DNA of 64,000 nucleotides from Puccinellia tenuiflora (taxonomy: Eukaryota; Streptophyta; Magnoliopsida; Poales; Poaceae): assembly GCA_012064385.1 (NCBI GenBank), contig QRDG01001893.1, forward strand, positions 597,113 through 661,112. The letters run 5' to 3'. Position numbers and translations under genes: made by a program. Under the pieces are notes generated by a model, which was given only the letters and a program-made list of their open reading frames with translations, searched no databases and was not told where the DNA came from. Of this stretch, positions 1-9,763 are shown one piece after another; position 1 is the stretch's first letter, and each line of letters begins with the position of its first letter.

Positions 1-110
1 TGTGGCGAAGGAGTTGAAATCCTCTTCCATTTCCCATTGTTGAAGAACACGGGGGTCTTGCCACCTTGTCGTGTGAATCCTCATCTTCTCCCCCACAAAT
101 GATGCGGAGT

Positions 111-1885
111 TGATGACAGGATTGATGAGAGTGTTCTTCTCCCTCAACAACGCCAACAAGTACTCTTGATACCCTGAAAGGAAGATAATATATTAGGGAT
201 AGGTTGAGCCTCCAAGTGCATAGTATGTAGAAGTGGTAGTTTTTCCCCAAGAAGGTGACTCGAGGGTTTAATATCAAACTCTCGGGGAATCAGTAGTGTG
301 GGTTTTATCTTCTTGTCCTTCTCTAGATTTCCTGCAAACAAAATAGATTGCTTTGTGCCCTCAACCTCACCAAGTGGTTGTCAAGCACAAGGTGTGAGAA
401 TGATATTACGATGATAATGAATGAAAAACAGTAAATAAATATGCAATGGTGGTAAATAAGTATGCAAGGATGATAGTAATGATGATGGATGGTATTTTTG
501 GGGTTTTTATATGTGAATGCAAGAAGTAAAAGTGTTTTTGTATTTTCTGATTTTAAAATGGCTGAATGTAAAAGATGCTTAAAAGTGGTTGGAAAAGTGT
601 TTCTTATGATTAAAAATGGACCGGGGTTCATGGTTTCACACATGCACTCTCTCTTTAATATCGTGTGGCAAATGAGTAGACATAGATTTAACATATGAGA
701 TTGCAAACAAGGTTAATGACATGTTACTAATTATATGGGCATCACGTCCTAGCATAGAGACCTTTTGGTTATTAGTCTCACTTATACTCCACCAAGATGT
801 GAACTAAATCATGCACCTTAGTAATTAAGATGACATCAGAGTATAGCTTTAAGATTAATGACATGAAGTGAAAATAAACACATGATGGATCTAGTCTTAG
901 GTAGAGGCATGTCACTCCTCCTACCCTACAACATGGTATTTTGGTTTATCCCTAGTGAGGTAACAAAGTAAGGTAAACACCCAATGGATCATGATATTAA
1001 GTTGTCAGCTTATCACTTCACCACCCCCGTTACTCCAACTAATGCACACGTTCCCCCACACACGCTCTCATAAACATGCTTGATCATAACAAGGATACAA
1101 GAATGGGGTACATAATATGCATCTACTTTCATAACTGAAATATAACATTGCAATCTCAACATATATTAACTCATAGAAAGATCCACCACAATGGTAGTAC
1201 AACGGTGACCGTAATCATGTTCAGCAGCTCATGCGGTGCTAATTAGTGAAGCTCAAGAGAGAGAGATACATATGCTACTGCCACAAACCCATAGTCCAGA
1301 GGTGGACTACTCCCTCTTCATCATGGAGACGGTGGAGATGTCGATGGAGAAGAAGGAGACCTCTCCGGTAGGGCTCCGCCGGAGTTTTCCCCCTCCAATC
1401 TGCAGCCTCCTGGTCTCTGTTTCTTGTTTCTCTCGTGTGGCAGCTCTCTCCTCGGAGAATGTCGGGGGGCTCTTTATATACGCGTTTTAGGTCACGAGGA
1501 AGCTTCTGGGCGAAGGATCAACGCAAACGGGGCCACGAGGGCCAATTGGGATAGGCCCACGCGGCCTGGTACTATAGCCGCATGGGACCCCCCCTTTTGG
1601 TCCTCCGGCCTCCGTTCGTTGACTTCTTTCGCTCCTTAATCTTCTCCTTCCAAAATAATGACCCCCGTAAATTTATAGCTCATTATGACGTCGTTAAGGT
1701 CCTGAAACAAATAAGAAAAGAAATAGGGGTTTTCTGCCTGCGCAGGATTAATTCCATAAAAAGGGGATATCATCATAAATTACCAAAAATCATTAAATAA
1801 CAGTAATATACCCTTATATGATGCAAATATGATTGGAATATGACTATTATAGTGCAAAGTTCATGTATGCATTTTAGATGCATCA
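111..1885 (-). mobile_element. Solo LTR (1775 bp) with 5-bp target site duplication
   Basis: The sequence starts TGATG and ends CATCA, giving a short terminal inverted repeat with the usual TG...CA ends. It is flanked by GGAGT at 106-110 and GGAGT at 1886-1890, a perfect 5-bp duplication. Removing it and one GGAGT restores continuity with the uninterrupted copy at 9199-9220. A TATA box on the minus strand (1473-1480) and a GC-rich hairpin (1556-1586) are placed as in the LTR at 5508-6673, so it is a relative in the same orientation. No internal region remains, so it arose by LTR-LTR recombination after insertion. Confidence 0.85.
1473..1480 (-). promoter_or_regulatory. TATA box of solo LTR
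   Basis: The minus strand reads TATATAAA here, about 75 bases downstream of the GC-rich hairpin at 1556-1586. The same spacing occurs in the LTR at 5508-6673. This sets the transcription direction of the LTR as minus. Confidence 0.5.
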
Positions 1886-1966
1886 GGAGTCCTCCCAAAG
1901 GTGATTGTCATCGTAGTTGAGGCATACTTTGCATGCTCTTCTCTTGGGTCTTGAGCTCATCCCAAG

Positions 1967-2768
1967 CAATCCTTTGCCCTTGCTAAACATGGTACCTTGC
2001 TGCCCATAAATAAATTTCAACAAAAATCAAGATGTGAAACTATAACACAACATTAAGCCATCCACATCTAGTCTCCACATCAATATCATGCATCAATATC
2101 AACTAGAAAACTTAAATCCATGGATTTCTCAATCATATTTAGTGACACCTAGTGCAGCAAAATACTTCATATACAAAGCACAAGAACAAAAACTAATTGG
2201 ATGAGTGGAGAAGTCACATACCAAGGAGTAATCCCACCAAACAGATTCGAGAAAGCTGCTCTAAACTTGGAGATCCAGGGAGAGCAGCAAGAGAGCATGA
2301 AAAATTTTGGAGAAAATACCCGGAGCTGGTTTTCTGTTGAGAGGAAGGAGATGAGCCCCGACTCCACACCTAACTCCACCTGTGGACCAAAGTGGGGGGT
2401 CCCACACAGCCAGGTACAGTGGCTGTGTGGGGCACCTTCTTTTGGCCCCTGGTGGCCCTCTGGTGTCCCTCTTTTTGGCTGTGAGCTCTCCCGTGAAAAT
2501 AACTTACCTCTGAATTTTTCTGAAATTTTTCGATAAAATTTTCTACAGAGACTTTTCAAAACTAGATTTCTAAAATTTCTGCACTTTGAAATAAATATGC
2601 CCAAGCAAATATTCTAAGAATTCTTGAGTATATAAAATAAAAAATGCAAGCAATCTCTATAGGGATCAAGTTTGCATCATTTCCACATTAATAATGAGGT
2701 TGATCAGGTCTCATTAATAATATGTAAAGGATATAACACATGATCTTTATTTTTATATGTGAAGAGAT
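1967..2768. other. Spacer between protease and env-like ORF, copy A
   Basis: This non-coding stretch separates the end of protease from the start of the env-like ORF. It contains a GC-rich hairpin and a flanking block (about 2340-2500) resembling the U3 hairpin block of the LTR at 6590-6670. Relative to copy B it has about 320 extra bases (roughly 2003-2322), which copy B has lost. Short readings exist on both strands but none resembles a known protein. Confidence 0.6.
2401..2431. repeat. GC-rich hairpin, copy A spacer
   Basis: A perfect 12-bp stem (2401-2412 with 2420-2431) encloses a 7-base loop. The homologous copy B hairpin (9396-9426) has the same stem except that two G-C pairs are A-T pairs here, so both arms changed together. 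Confidence 0.8.
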
Positions 2769-5416
2769 TCAAGTTACCTCATATTTGATTGGAATAGTTA
2801 CAATCATTATGGTAGCATATTTTGGTTCAGGAGGTGGTAAGGGAATTTCAATACTTCCAACTATAAGAGTATTTCTTTTAATGCAATTCACCATTTGGTT
2901 TACCATTGTAACAGCTTTCTTCTTGGGGAAATAGATAGTGTGCTCCTTTCCTTTAATACTGAATGTCACTTTGCTTTCAGTGCAATATATCACAGCCCCT
3001 GTAGTGTTTAAGAAAGGTCTACCAAGGATAATAGACAAATTATCATCCTCAGGCATGTCTAATACAACAAAGTCTGTAGGGATTAACACATTAGCAACAG
3101 AAATAGGTACATCCTCACATATTCCAATAGGTATAGCAGTTGATTTATCAGCCATTTGCAATGAAACTTCAGTTGGAACCAATTTGTTTAAATCAAGTTT
3201 CTTATACAAAGAGAAAGGCATGACACTAACACCAGCCCCCAAATCACATAGTGCATATCTCACATAAGTTGCTTTAATATGACAAGGAATAGTTGGAATA
3301 CCGGGATCTCCACGTTTTTCAGGCACTTTCCCTTTAAAGGAGTAATCAGCAAGCATAGCAGTAATAGCATCAGTAGAAATCTTTCTTTTATTAGTGACAA
3401 TGTCTTTCATGTATTTTGAATAAGGAGGAATTTTAATAGCATCAACAAGAGGAATTTGGAAGTATAAAGATTTAATCAACTCAAAGAACTTCTCAAATCT
3501 AGTGTCGTCCAAAGTTTTCATTGCCTCTTGAGGATATGGTATGGGTCTTTGTACCCATGGATCCCTTTCTTTACCTTTTTGTGGATTTGGATGGTTTTTC
3601 TTCTTGTTCTTCTCAATAGATGGTTGAGGGTCTTCCTTCTCAGCTGCTTCAGGTTCTTCAACATTTTCATCTCTTTGTGGTTCTTCTTCAGGTGAGGATA
3701 ATTCCTCCTCTTCATTATTGTTATCTTCAGTCTCAGCATCAGAAATAGAGATATCATTATCTTGTTCTTCAGAATCATCTTTATCTTGGTTTTCATTGGG
3801 AGATTTGCCTGCAGAAAGTTTTTTCTTTCGAGCTTCTTGCTCTTTCCTCTTGGGATGGTCTTCAGGATAGTCAGGGTCCTGAGTACTTGCACCTCCCCTA
3901 GTATTAACTTCACAAACCTGTTTCTTCACATTAAGCTTTTCATACAATTGATTTTCACGAGAAATCATTTGTTCTACTTGATTATTCATCATCTCACAAT
4001 GTTTAACAATTCTTTTTACCTCTCCCACATTAGCATGCAAACTTTCACGAAGAAATTTAATTTTGTGAGAGTTTTCCATGATCATCATTCTAATATTATG
4101 CTCTTCAGGATCATGACGATAAGCAAAATCATTCTCATATGATACTTCAGTAAAAGATGTTACCTTTTCATTACCTTTTGTGGTGCTAATAACATTGACT
4201 GGGATAGGGAAACATAGTTGATCATTAGGAAGTTTGACACCCATTTCAGATAATTCCTTGAGACGAGAGGTTTTAATTCCCTTCTCTTTAATGTCCTTTG
4301 AGGCTTCTTTCATTGCCACTTTGTCCAGTTTGAGTATACCTCCTTTCTTCTCCGGAAATATCTCATCAGTATTCCAATCATCATAATTCTTTGAGATAGT
4401 TTGCAATAACTCAATTGCTTCATCAACGGTCCTTTCCCTGAAAACATTACCTGCAATACTATCAAGATAGCCTCTGGTGTTTTCAGTTAGTCCATTGTAA
4501 AATATATCAAGTATTTCATTATCTTTGAAGCCATGGGTAGGATATTTCCTAACCATCTTATCATACCTCCCCCAAGCTTGGGGTAAATCTCCTTCTCTTT
4601 CTGTGAAAAATTACTAATCTCAAGGGTTAGAGCATGAATTTTATTAGCAGGGAAGTACTTATTAAAGAACATCCGCAAACATTCTTCCTTGCTAGTAATA
4701 CATCCGGGTTCTAAACAATTATACCAAGTTTTAGCACTTCCTCCCAAAGAAAAGGGAAACAATTTTAAGAAATAGTACCGTTGGTTAATTTCATATTTCC
4801 CAAATAACTCAGATAATTCATGCAAATCAGCAATGTGATCGACAGGAAACTCATCCTCTCTCCCATAAAACTTGGACTTCTCAGCCCTTTCAATAATTTC
4901 AGGATCAACATTAAACTCATAATCTTTATCATTAATTTTAATAGCTGGACCATTCATTTTATCAGTAACAGGAAAATAGTCATCAAGAGGAGAATTTATA
5001 TAGCTAGCAAGTTTATCCATTTCATCATAATCTGGACTCATGAAAGCCTTAATAATAGCATCCTCTTTCTCAGAAGAAGTTTCCATATCATCACAATATT
5101 CCCTATCTTCTAGCTCAGATTCCACATTTTTACTAATAGAAGATTCAGGATTCTCAGGTGTTTCAGTTATCTCAGATATTTCAGGAATTTCAGGTGTTTC
5201 AAGTGTCACTTCTTTGTCTATGCTACCACATGTTAAATCACTTTCATTACTAGTAGACATTTTAGACAATGGTGAACTAGAAATAATTTTTCCCTTTTTC
5301 TTAGGAACAACAGCAGAAGCAACATCAGGTGAAAAGTTTTTCCTACTTAGCAAGTCCTTACCTCCTCGAGTAGTGGAAGGCCTCACTTCCTTAGGAGTAT
5401 TCTTTTCCTTTCCCAT
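2769..5416 (-). pseudogene. gag: gag-protease, Athila-like copy A (one frameshift)
   Basis: The ATG is at 5416-5414 (MGKEKN), chosen over an in-frame upstream ATG because copy B starts identically at 12390. A 1-base deletion near 4588 relative to copy B breaks the frame; downstream the reading is open from 4556 to 2769. The capsid region includes the retrotransposon-gag pattern ('SLGGSAKTWYNCL'). A charged Glu/Asp/Lys-rich linker follows (about 3950-3550), then an aspartic protease with a CDLGAGVSVMP active-site region and a distal ILGRPFLNT motif. The family normally continues into RT, but here the reading stops after protease. Gag would form the particle core and protease would mature it. 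The copy is inactive as it stands because of the frameshift. Confidence 0.8.
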
Positions 5417-5476
5417 GGTTAGGAACAAGCAAATGCAGCAAATAAATGATATCAAGTTGTCTTACCAATAAAGCTA

Positions 5477-5497
5477 GGTTCCCCAGCAACGGCGCCA
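5477..5497 (-). other. Primer binding site, copy A (Asp-tRNA type)
   Basis: The minus strand reads TGGCGCCGTTGCTGGGGA, complementary to the 3' end of tRNA-Asp as in Athila elements. It lies 10 bases inside the LTR boundary at 5508. Confidence 0.8.
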
Positions 5498-6540
5498 AAA
5501 AACGTCTTGATGCCCACAAGTATAGGGGATCGCTGAAGTCTTCGTTGGGAAGTATTACCCCAAATTTATAGTTCGACACGATGGGAACACAAGAATATTA
5601 ATAAGACCTTAGCAATTGAGGCGTCACTCTCAACCACACCTGTATATCAATAACTTGCAGCAGTAGTAGTGGTGGCAGTAAAGGATTCAAGCGAGCAGAA
5701 ATAAAACAGCAATAGTAACAAGGATTTCCCAGTTTTCACCGGAAAAGTGAAAGTGTAACTCAGAGATTTAAAACGTAGGCATGAGGTGACAGCGGGGCGT
5801 TGCATGAATGAGATTGATCATATAATAAAGTAAAGCTAGCAATGGGGCTTTTCTCTAACTCCGATATATGTAGGTATGTGTTCCTTAAATAGTTGTGCGT
5901 ACTAACAAAGAGAATTTGCGCAACATCTATTGCCCTACCTGCCCATTTCACCGGGGCCAACTTGGAACTACAGGTAATTAAGGTCTACCCTTTCGTGTAG
6001 ACCGGGACAATGCATTAACACTCCATGAACACATAGGATCCTCAAACTAGAACATCTCCCCCTTGTTTTCCCTATATGTCACTTTTAGGGTTCGCAGGTT
6101 CAATATAATAGCAGGTGATACACTTTGCAGGTAAATACCAAACTCAATTATATGATGAAGAAAATAAGTTCAGTACTGAAATCATGCCACTCGGGCCCTA
6201 GTAGCAAGCATTAAACATAGCATAAGTGCACCAACACAATACAAAAGCATCCTCAAGATAAACCCTAAGATTATCGAACAACGGGTAGCATTACATGGTC
6301 AATCTCATCCAATCCCCATCCACCTCACATGCCTACAGCAAACTACTCACACATGGTGATGGAGAAAGAGCTCATGGTTGATGGAGATGAAGGCGGTGAA
6401 GATGGCGGTGAAGACGGCCTCCGAATCACTCCACCGGAGGAGAAATCCTGAATCAATCTGTCCCCGAAACGAAGAACGTGGTGGCGGCGGCGGTGTGTTT
6501 CGCGAAAGCTCCTCTCCTCCTAGGGCAAGCGTTTTTTCTC

Positions 6541-6550
6541 ATATATATAG
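6541..6550 (-). promoter_or_regulatory. TATA box in Athila-like LTR
   Basis: The minus strand reads CTATATATAT about 55 bases downstream of the U3 hairpin (6606-6634). It is a likely core promoter for copy A. Confidence 0.5.
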
Positions 6551-6605
6551 GCGTACGTCGAAGACCGGAGGCGAGACGGTGCCGAGGCCCATTTGGGAGG
6601 GGGGG

Positions 6606-6634
6606 CCACGCGGCCAGGTACAGGGGCCGCGTGG
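6606..6634. repeat. GC-rich hairpin in LTR U3
   Basis: A perfect 10-bp stem (6606-6615 with 6625-6634) has a 9-base loop. It has the same core as the hairpins in the two internal spacers. Confidence 0.8.
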
Positions 6635-6673
6635 GGCCACCCCTTTTGGCCCTCCGGCACCCCCTCGTGTCCA

Positions 6674-7096
6674 NNNNNNNNNNNNNNNNNNNNNNNNNNN
6701 NNNNNNNNNNNNNNNNNNNNNNNNNNNNNNNNNNNNNNNNNNNNNNNNNNNNNNNNNNNNNNNNNNNNNNNNNNNNNNNNNNNNNNNNNNNNNNNNNNNN
6801 NNNNNNNNNNNNNNNNNNNNNNNNNNNNNNNNNNNNNNNNNNNNNNNNNNNNNNNNNNNNNNNNNNNNNNNNNNNNNNNNNNNNNNNNNNNNNNNNNNNN
6901 NNNNNNNNNNNNNNNNNNNNNNNNNNNNNNNNNNNNNNNNNNNNNNNNNNNNNNNNNNNNNNNNNNNNNNNNNNNNNNNNNNNNNNNNNNNNNNNNNNNN
7001 NNNNNNNNNNNNNNNNNNNNNNNNNNNNNNNNNNNNNNNNNNNNNNNNNNNNNNNNNNNNNNNNNNNNNNNNNNNNNNNNNNNNNNNNNNNNNNNN
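6674..7096. other. Assembly gap (423 N)
   Basis: All bases are N. Any reading across it is meaningless. It hides the distal LTR boundary and the polypurine tract of copy B. Confidence 1.
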
Positions 7097-8100
7097 ATGA
7101 ACAATCTCAGCACTTCTTTTATTTACTAATGGTTTAGCTTTTATTATAAAGTGCATCACTGAATGTTCACTATGATATGCCGTAAATTTCCACCATGAAT
7201 GATGCATGGCTTGAGTTGGCGGCCCGGGCGTCTCTCTAGTCAATTATTCCCACTCCTCAAACTTACCTAAGTTTCCACATTTATTTCGACATGATAGGCA
7301 TCCATAGACAAAAGTACATGATATCAACTAATTTTAATTTAAGTGCAATGTTAAAAGCTTTCCATGTGTCAGCACATTTAAGCTAGCTCCTAACCACTGA
7401 GCTTGTCAAGCATATGACTTCATTTTTAACATTTGAAAAATTCTTTCACTTTCTCCGTGGTTGGCAAGTTTAGTAAGCACAATGGGATGCATAGACCTTT
7501 GTTTAGAACTACAGTTGTTCAAACCATAGCCAAGTATTATCCCTAAATAATATCTCACTTGCATCATCATACACACTAAAACATGGAGAAGATAACATTT
7601 GCTACCAGTTCCCTAGATGTTAAAGAAACTATGATGTGCACACTTGCTGTTATTAAAAAGTCTCATAAGCACGGCAAAGGTGTCATACCTTTCATCTACT
7701 TCATGCACATCAGCTCATCATTGTTGTTCTCCTCTCCCAACTCGAACTGCACAATAAAAACTCAAATCTGCCAGAAAATGTCACTGCATACAGTACTGTT
7801 TTTACCCTACTAAACACCTCAAAATTCTATTTTACAGTGTGTGTAGGTCGTGAAAGTTGCAGTTGTGGTTAAAATTTCAGCTCAATTGGAGTTGCAGAAA
7901 AAGATGAAAAATAAAACAGTGAGCAGATTTGGAAATTCCTGCACCTCCATTTTTGCATCGGATTCAAGAAAACGAAAATCTTTTTGTTCTTTTTGGTTTT
8001 AAGAAGTATAAAGTAAATGACCAGAAGTAATAAGCAAGAAGAAAAATAGAATCTTTTTGTGTTTTGCAATTTAAAAGAAAGAAACCGAAACAAAATAAGA
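7097..8100 (-). other. 3' untranslated region of Athila-like copy B
   Basis: This AT-rich sequence has no substantial reading frame. On the minus strand it lies between the end of the env-like ORF and the LTR, where Athila-type elements carry a long 3' leader before the polypurine tract. No clear polypurine tract is visible, and it may lie in the gap. Confidence 0.45.
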
Positions 8101-8109
8101 GTGATATAA

Positions 8110-9276
8110 AACAACGAAATGAGAGGAAGAGAAGTACTCCCCCAAGCTTGCAGTCAAGTTAATATCCTGGGTGGTAGCCATATCCACCACTTCCACCTCC
8201 AGGGTAGTAACCATATGTGTAGCCTCCCATGCTTGGGTATTGTGGCATCTCTTGAGGTTGGTACCCCCTGCATTGCAGGAGCTTGTGCCTCCTCCTGCGG
8301 TGGCTCTTCCCTCACGATCCACTTTCCAGTGCTCCTGTCAAAGAGGTCAGTACAGGGGAGCCTAATGGACACTTTCTGTCCATTAGTACTCAAATATGTG
8401 TAGAGATGAATCTCCCCATACGGAACACTCATTCCCATGTTGGAAATCAAAGCAAAATCAAGTAATGTGGACTTCTCTACAAGGGTTCCCATATTATCAT
8501 TTATATCCTCTTTCATCTTTAATGTATTTATAGACCAAAGTAGCAATAGCACACAGCGTAAATAGGGGTTCTATCAGTGGCATTTCTACTTACAACATTA
8601 TGCAATGATCTAGCAATAATTACCCCCAAGTTATACTCACATGACTTGTTCTCTTTTGCACATTTAAGCAAATAAATAATAGGTCCAGTGCAGGCAGAAG
8701 TGTTGTCTCTTGCAAGAAAGCCTCTTGCAAGGAACAACGCAAAGTACCTCAAGCCAGGGTGCTGTATGTGAGTATTTGCCCCTATTTAGTCTATCAAGGG
8801 AATTAACAGAAACAGAGTGCCAGAAATTAACAAGTTCAGGATTTGAATCAGCACCGGTTTCTTCCCAACTCCCCGTGTTTTGCTACACCTATAGCATTGC
8901 AAAACTCATCTAGAGACATAACAAGACGCTCTCCCTTCATACTAAACTTGCAAACAAAAGTGGGAGAATGTGCCTTACTTTTATTCTTGTGCTTGTGAGT
9001 CTCGGGCCCTTCGAATCTGAAGGTAGAGAGGAACTCTCGTGAGAGGTCCTCATACGTGTCCTGTGGGTTTTGAGAAAATGTCAACAACCCGGTCACTGTG
9101 GCGAAGGAGTTGAAATCCTCTTCCATTCCCCATTGTTGAAGAACACGGGGGTCTTGCCATCTCGTCGTGTGAATCCTCAACTTCTCCCCCACAAATGATG
9201 CGGAGTCCTCCCAAAGGTGATTGTCATCGTAGTTGAGGGAGACTCTGCATGCTCTTCTCTTGGGTCTTGAGCTCAT
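8110..9276 (-). pseudogene. env-like ORF of Athila-like copy B (frameshifted)
   Basis: It starts at ATG 9276-9274 (MSSRPKRRA) and is readable in pieces at 9276-8848, 8752-8528 and 8552-8154, in different frames, so it is broken by indels. Recognisable segments include 'SLDEFCNAIGV', 'RGFLARDNTS' and a C-terminal 'LFDRSTGKWI'. The middle segment corresponds to 'RGILARDNT' in the third copy (46717-47870), confirming a shared protein family. It matches the post-gag/pol ORF of Athila elements. No transmembrane segment typical of an envelope glycoprotein is obvious in the readable pieces, so 'env-like' is positional. Confidence 0.6.
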
Positions 9277-9395
9277 CCCAAGCAATCCTTGCCCTTGCTA
9301 AACATGGTACCTTGCTAGAGCTGTTTTTCTGTCGAGAGGAAGGAGATGAGACCCGACTCCTCACCTAACTCCACCTGTGGACCAAAGTGGGGGGT

Positions 9396-9426
9396 CCCAC
9401 GCGGCCAGGTATAGTGGCCGCGTGGG
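9396..9426. repeat. GC-rich hairpin, copy B spacer
   Basis: A perfect 12-bp stem (9396-9407 with 9415-9426) encloses a 7-base loop. It lies in the spacer 9277-9763 between protease and the env-like ORF. That spacer is otherwise non-coding and lacks about 320 bases present in copy A. Confidence 0.8.
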
Positions 9427-9763
9427 GCACCCTCTTTTGGCCCCTGCTGGCCCTCTGGTGTCCCTCTTTTGGCTGTGAGCTCTCCCTTGAAAATAACTTA
9501 CCTCTGAATTTTTCTGGAATTTTTCGAGAAAATTTTCTACAGAGACTTTTTCAAACTAGATTTCTGAAATTTCTGCACTTTGAAATAAATATGCCCAAGC
9601 AAATATTCTATGAATTCTTGAGTATATAAAATAAAAATGCAAGCAATCTTTATAGGAATCAAGTTTGCATCATTTCCACATTAATAATGAGGTGATCAGG
9701 TCTCATTAATAATATGTAAAGGATATAACACATGATCTTTATTTTTATATGTAAAAAAGAGAT

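Larger units (their letters stand above)
1..1960 (-). pseudogene. env-like ORF of copy A, interrupted by a solo LTR
   Basis: The ATG is at 1960-1958 and the protein begins MSSRPKRRA, as in the homologous ORF of copy B at 9276. The reading continues leftward to 1886, is broken by the 1775-base solo LTR (111-1885), and resumes at 110 down to the window edge. Positions 1-110 match 9099-9208 almost base for base, which fixes the homology. The encoded region belongs with the Athila ORF that follows gag/pol, often called env-like. Its function is unknown. The insertion makes this copy a pseudogene whatever lies beyond the window. Confidence 0.7.
1..5507 (-). mobile_element. Athila-like non-autonomous LTR retrotransposon, copy A internal region
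   Basis: This is the internal region of a Ty3/gypsy element read on the minus strand and cut by the window start. From right to left it has a primer binding site (5477-5497), gag-protease (5416-2769), an untranslated spacer with a GC-rich hairpin, and the 5' part of an env-like ORF. No RT, RNase H or integrase lies between protease and the env-like ORF, where only about 800 bases are available. The Asp-tRNA-type PBS and a D-L-G-A protease motif are typical of Athila-lineage elements. The exact Triticeae family name (a Sabrina/WHAM-like group is possible) is not established. Confidence 0.75.
5508..6673 (-). mobile_element. Athila-like LTR, apparently shared by copies A and B
   Basis: The LTR starts on the plus strand with TGATGCCCACAAG next to the PBS of copy A, so it is the 5' LTR of copy A. 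Its first 380 bases match the LTR remnant at 12482-12881. It runs into the assembly gap at 6674, and the 3' end of copy B's internal region begins just after the gap, so the same LTR also sits where copy B's 3' LTR belongs. It carries a minus-strand TATA box at 6541-6550. The far boundary is hidden in the gap. Confidence 0.7.

Noticed and set aside
6378..7243. Several long readings spanning the N gap
   Set aside because: Most of their length is N; there is no coding evidence.
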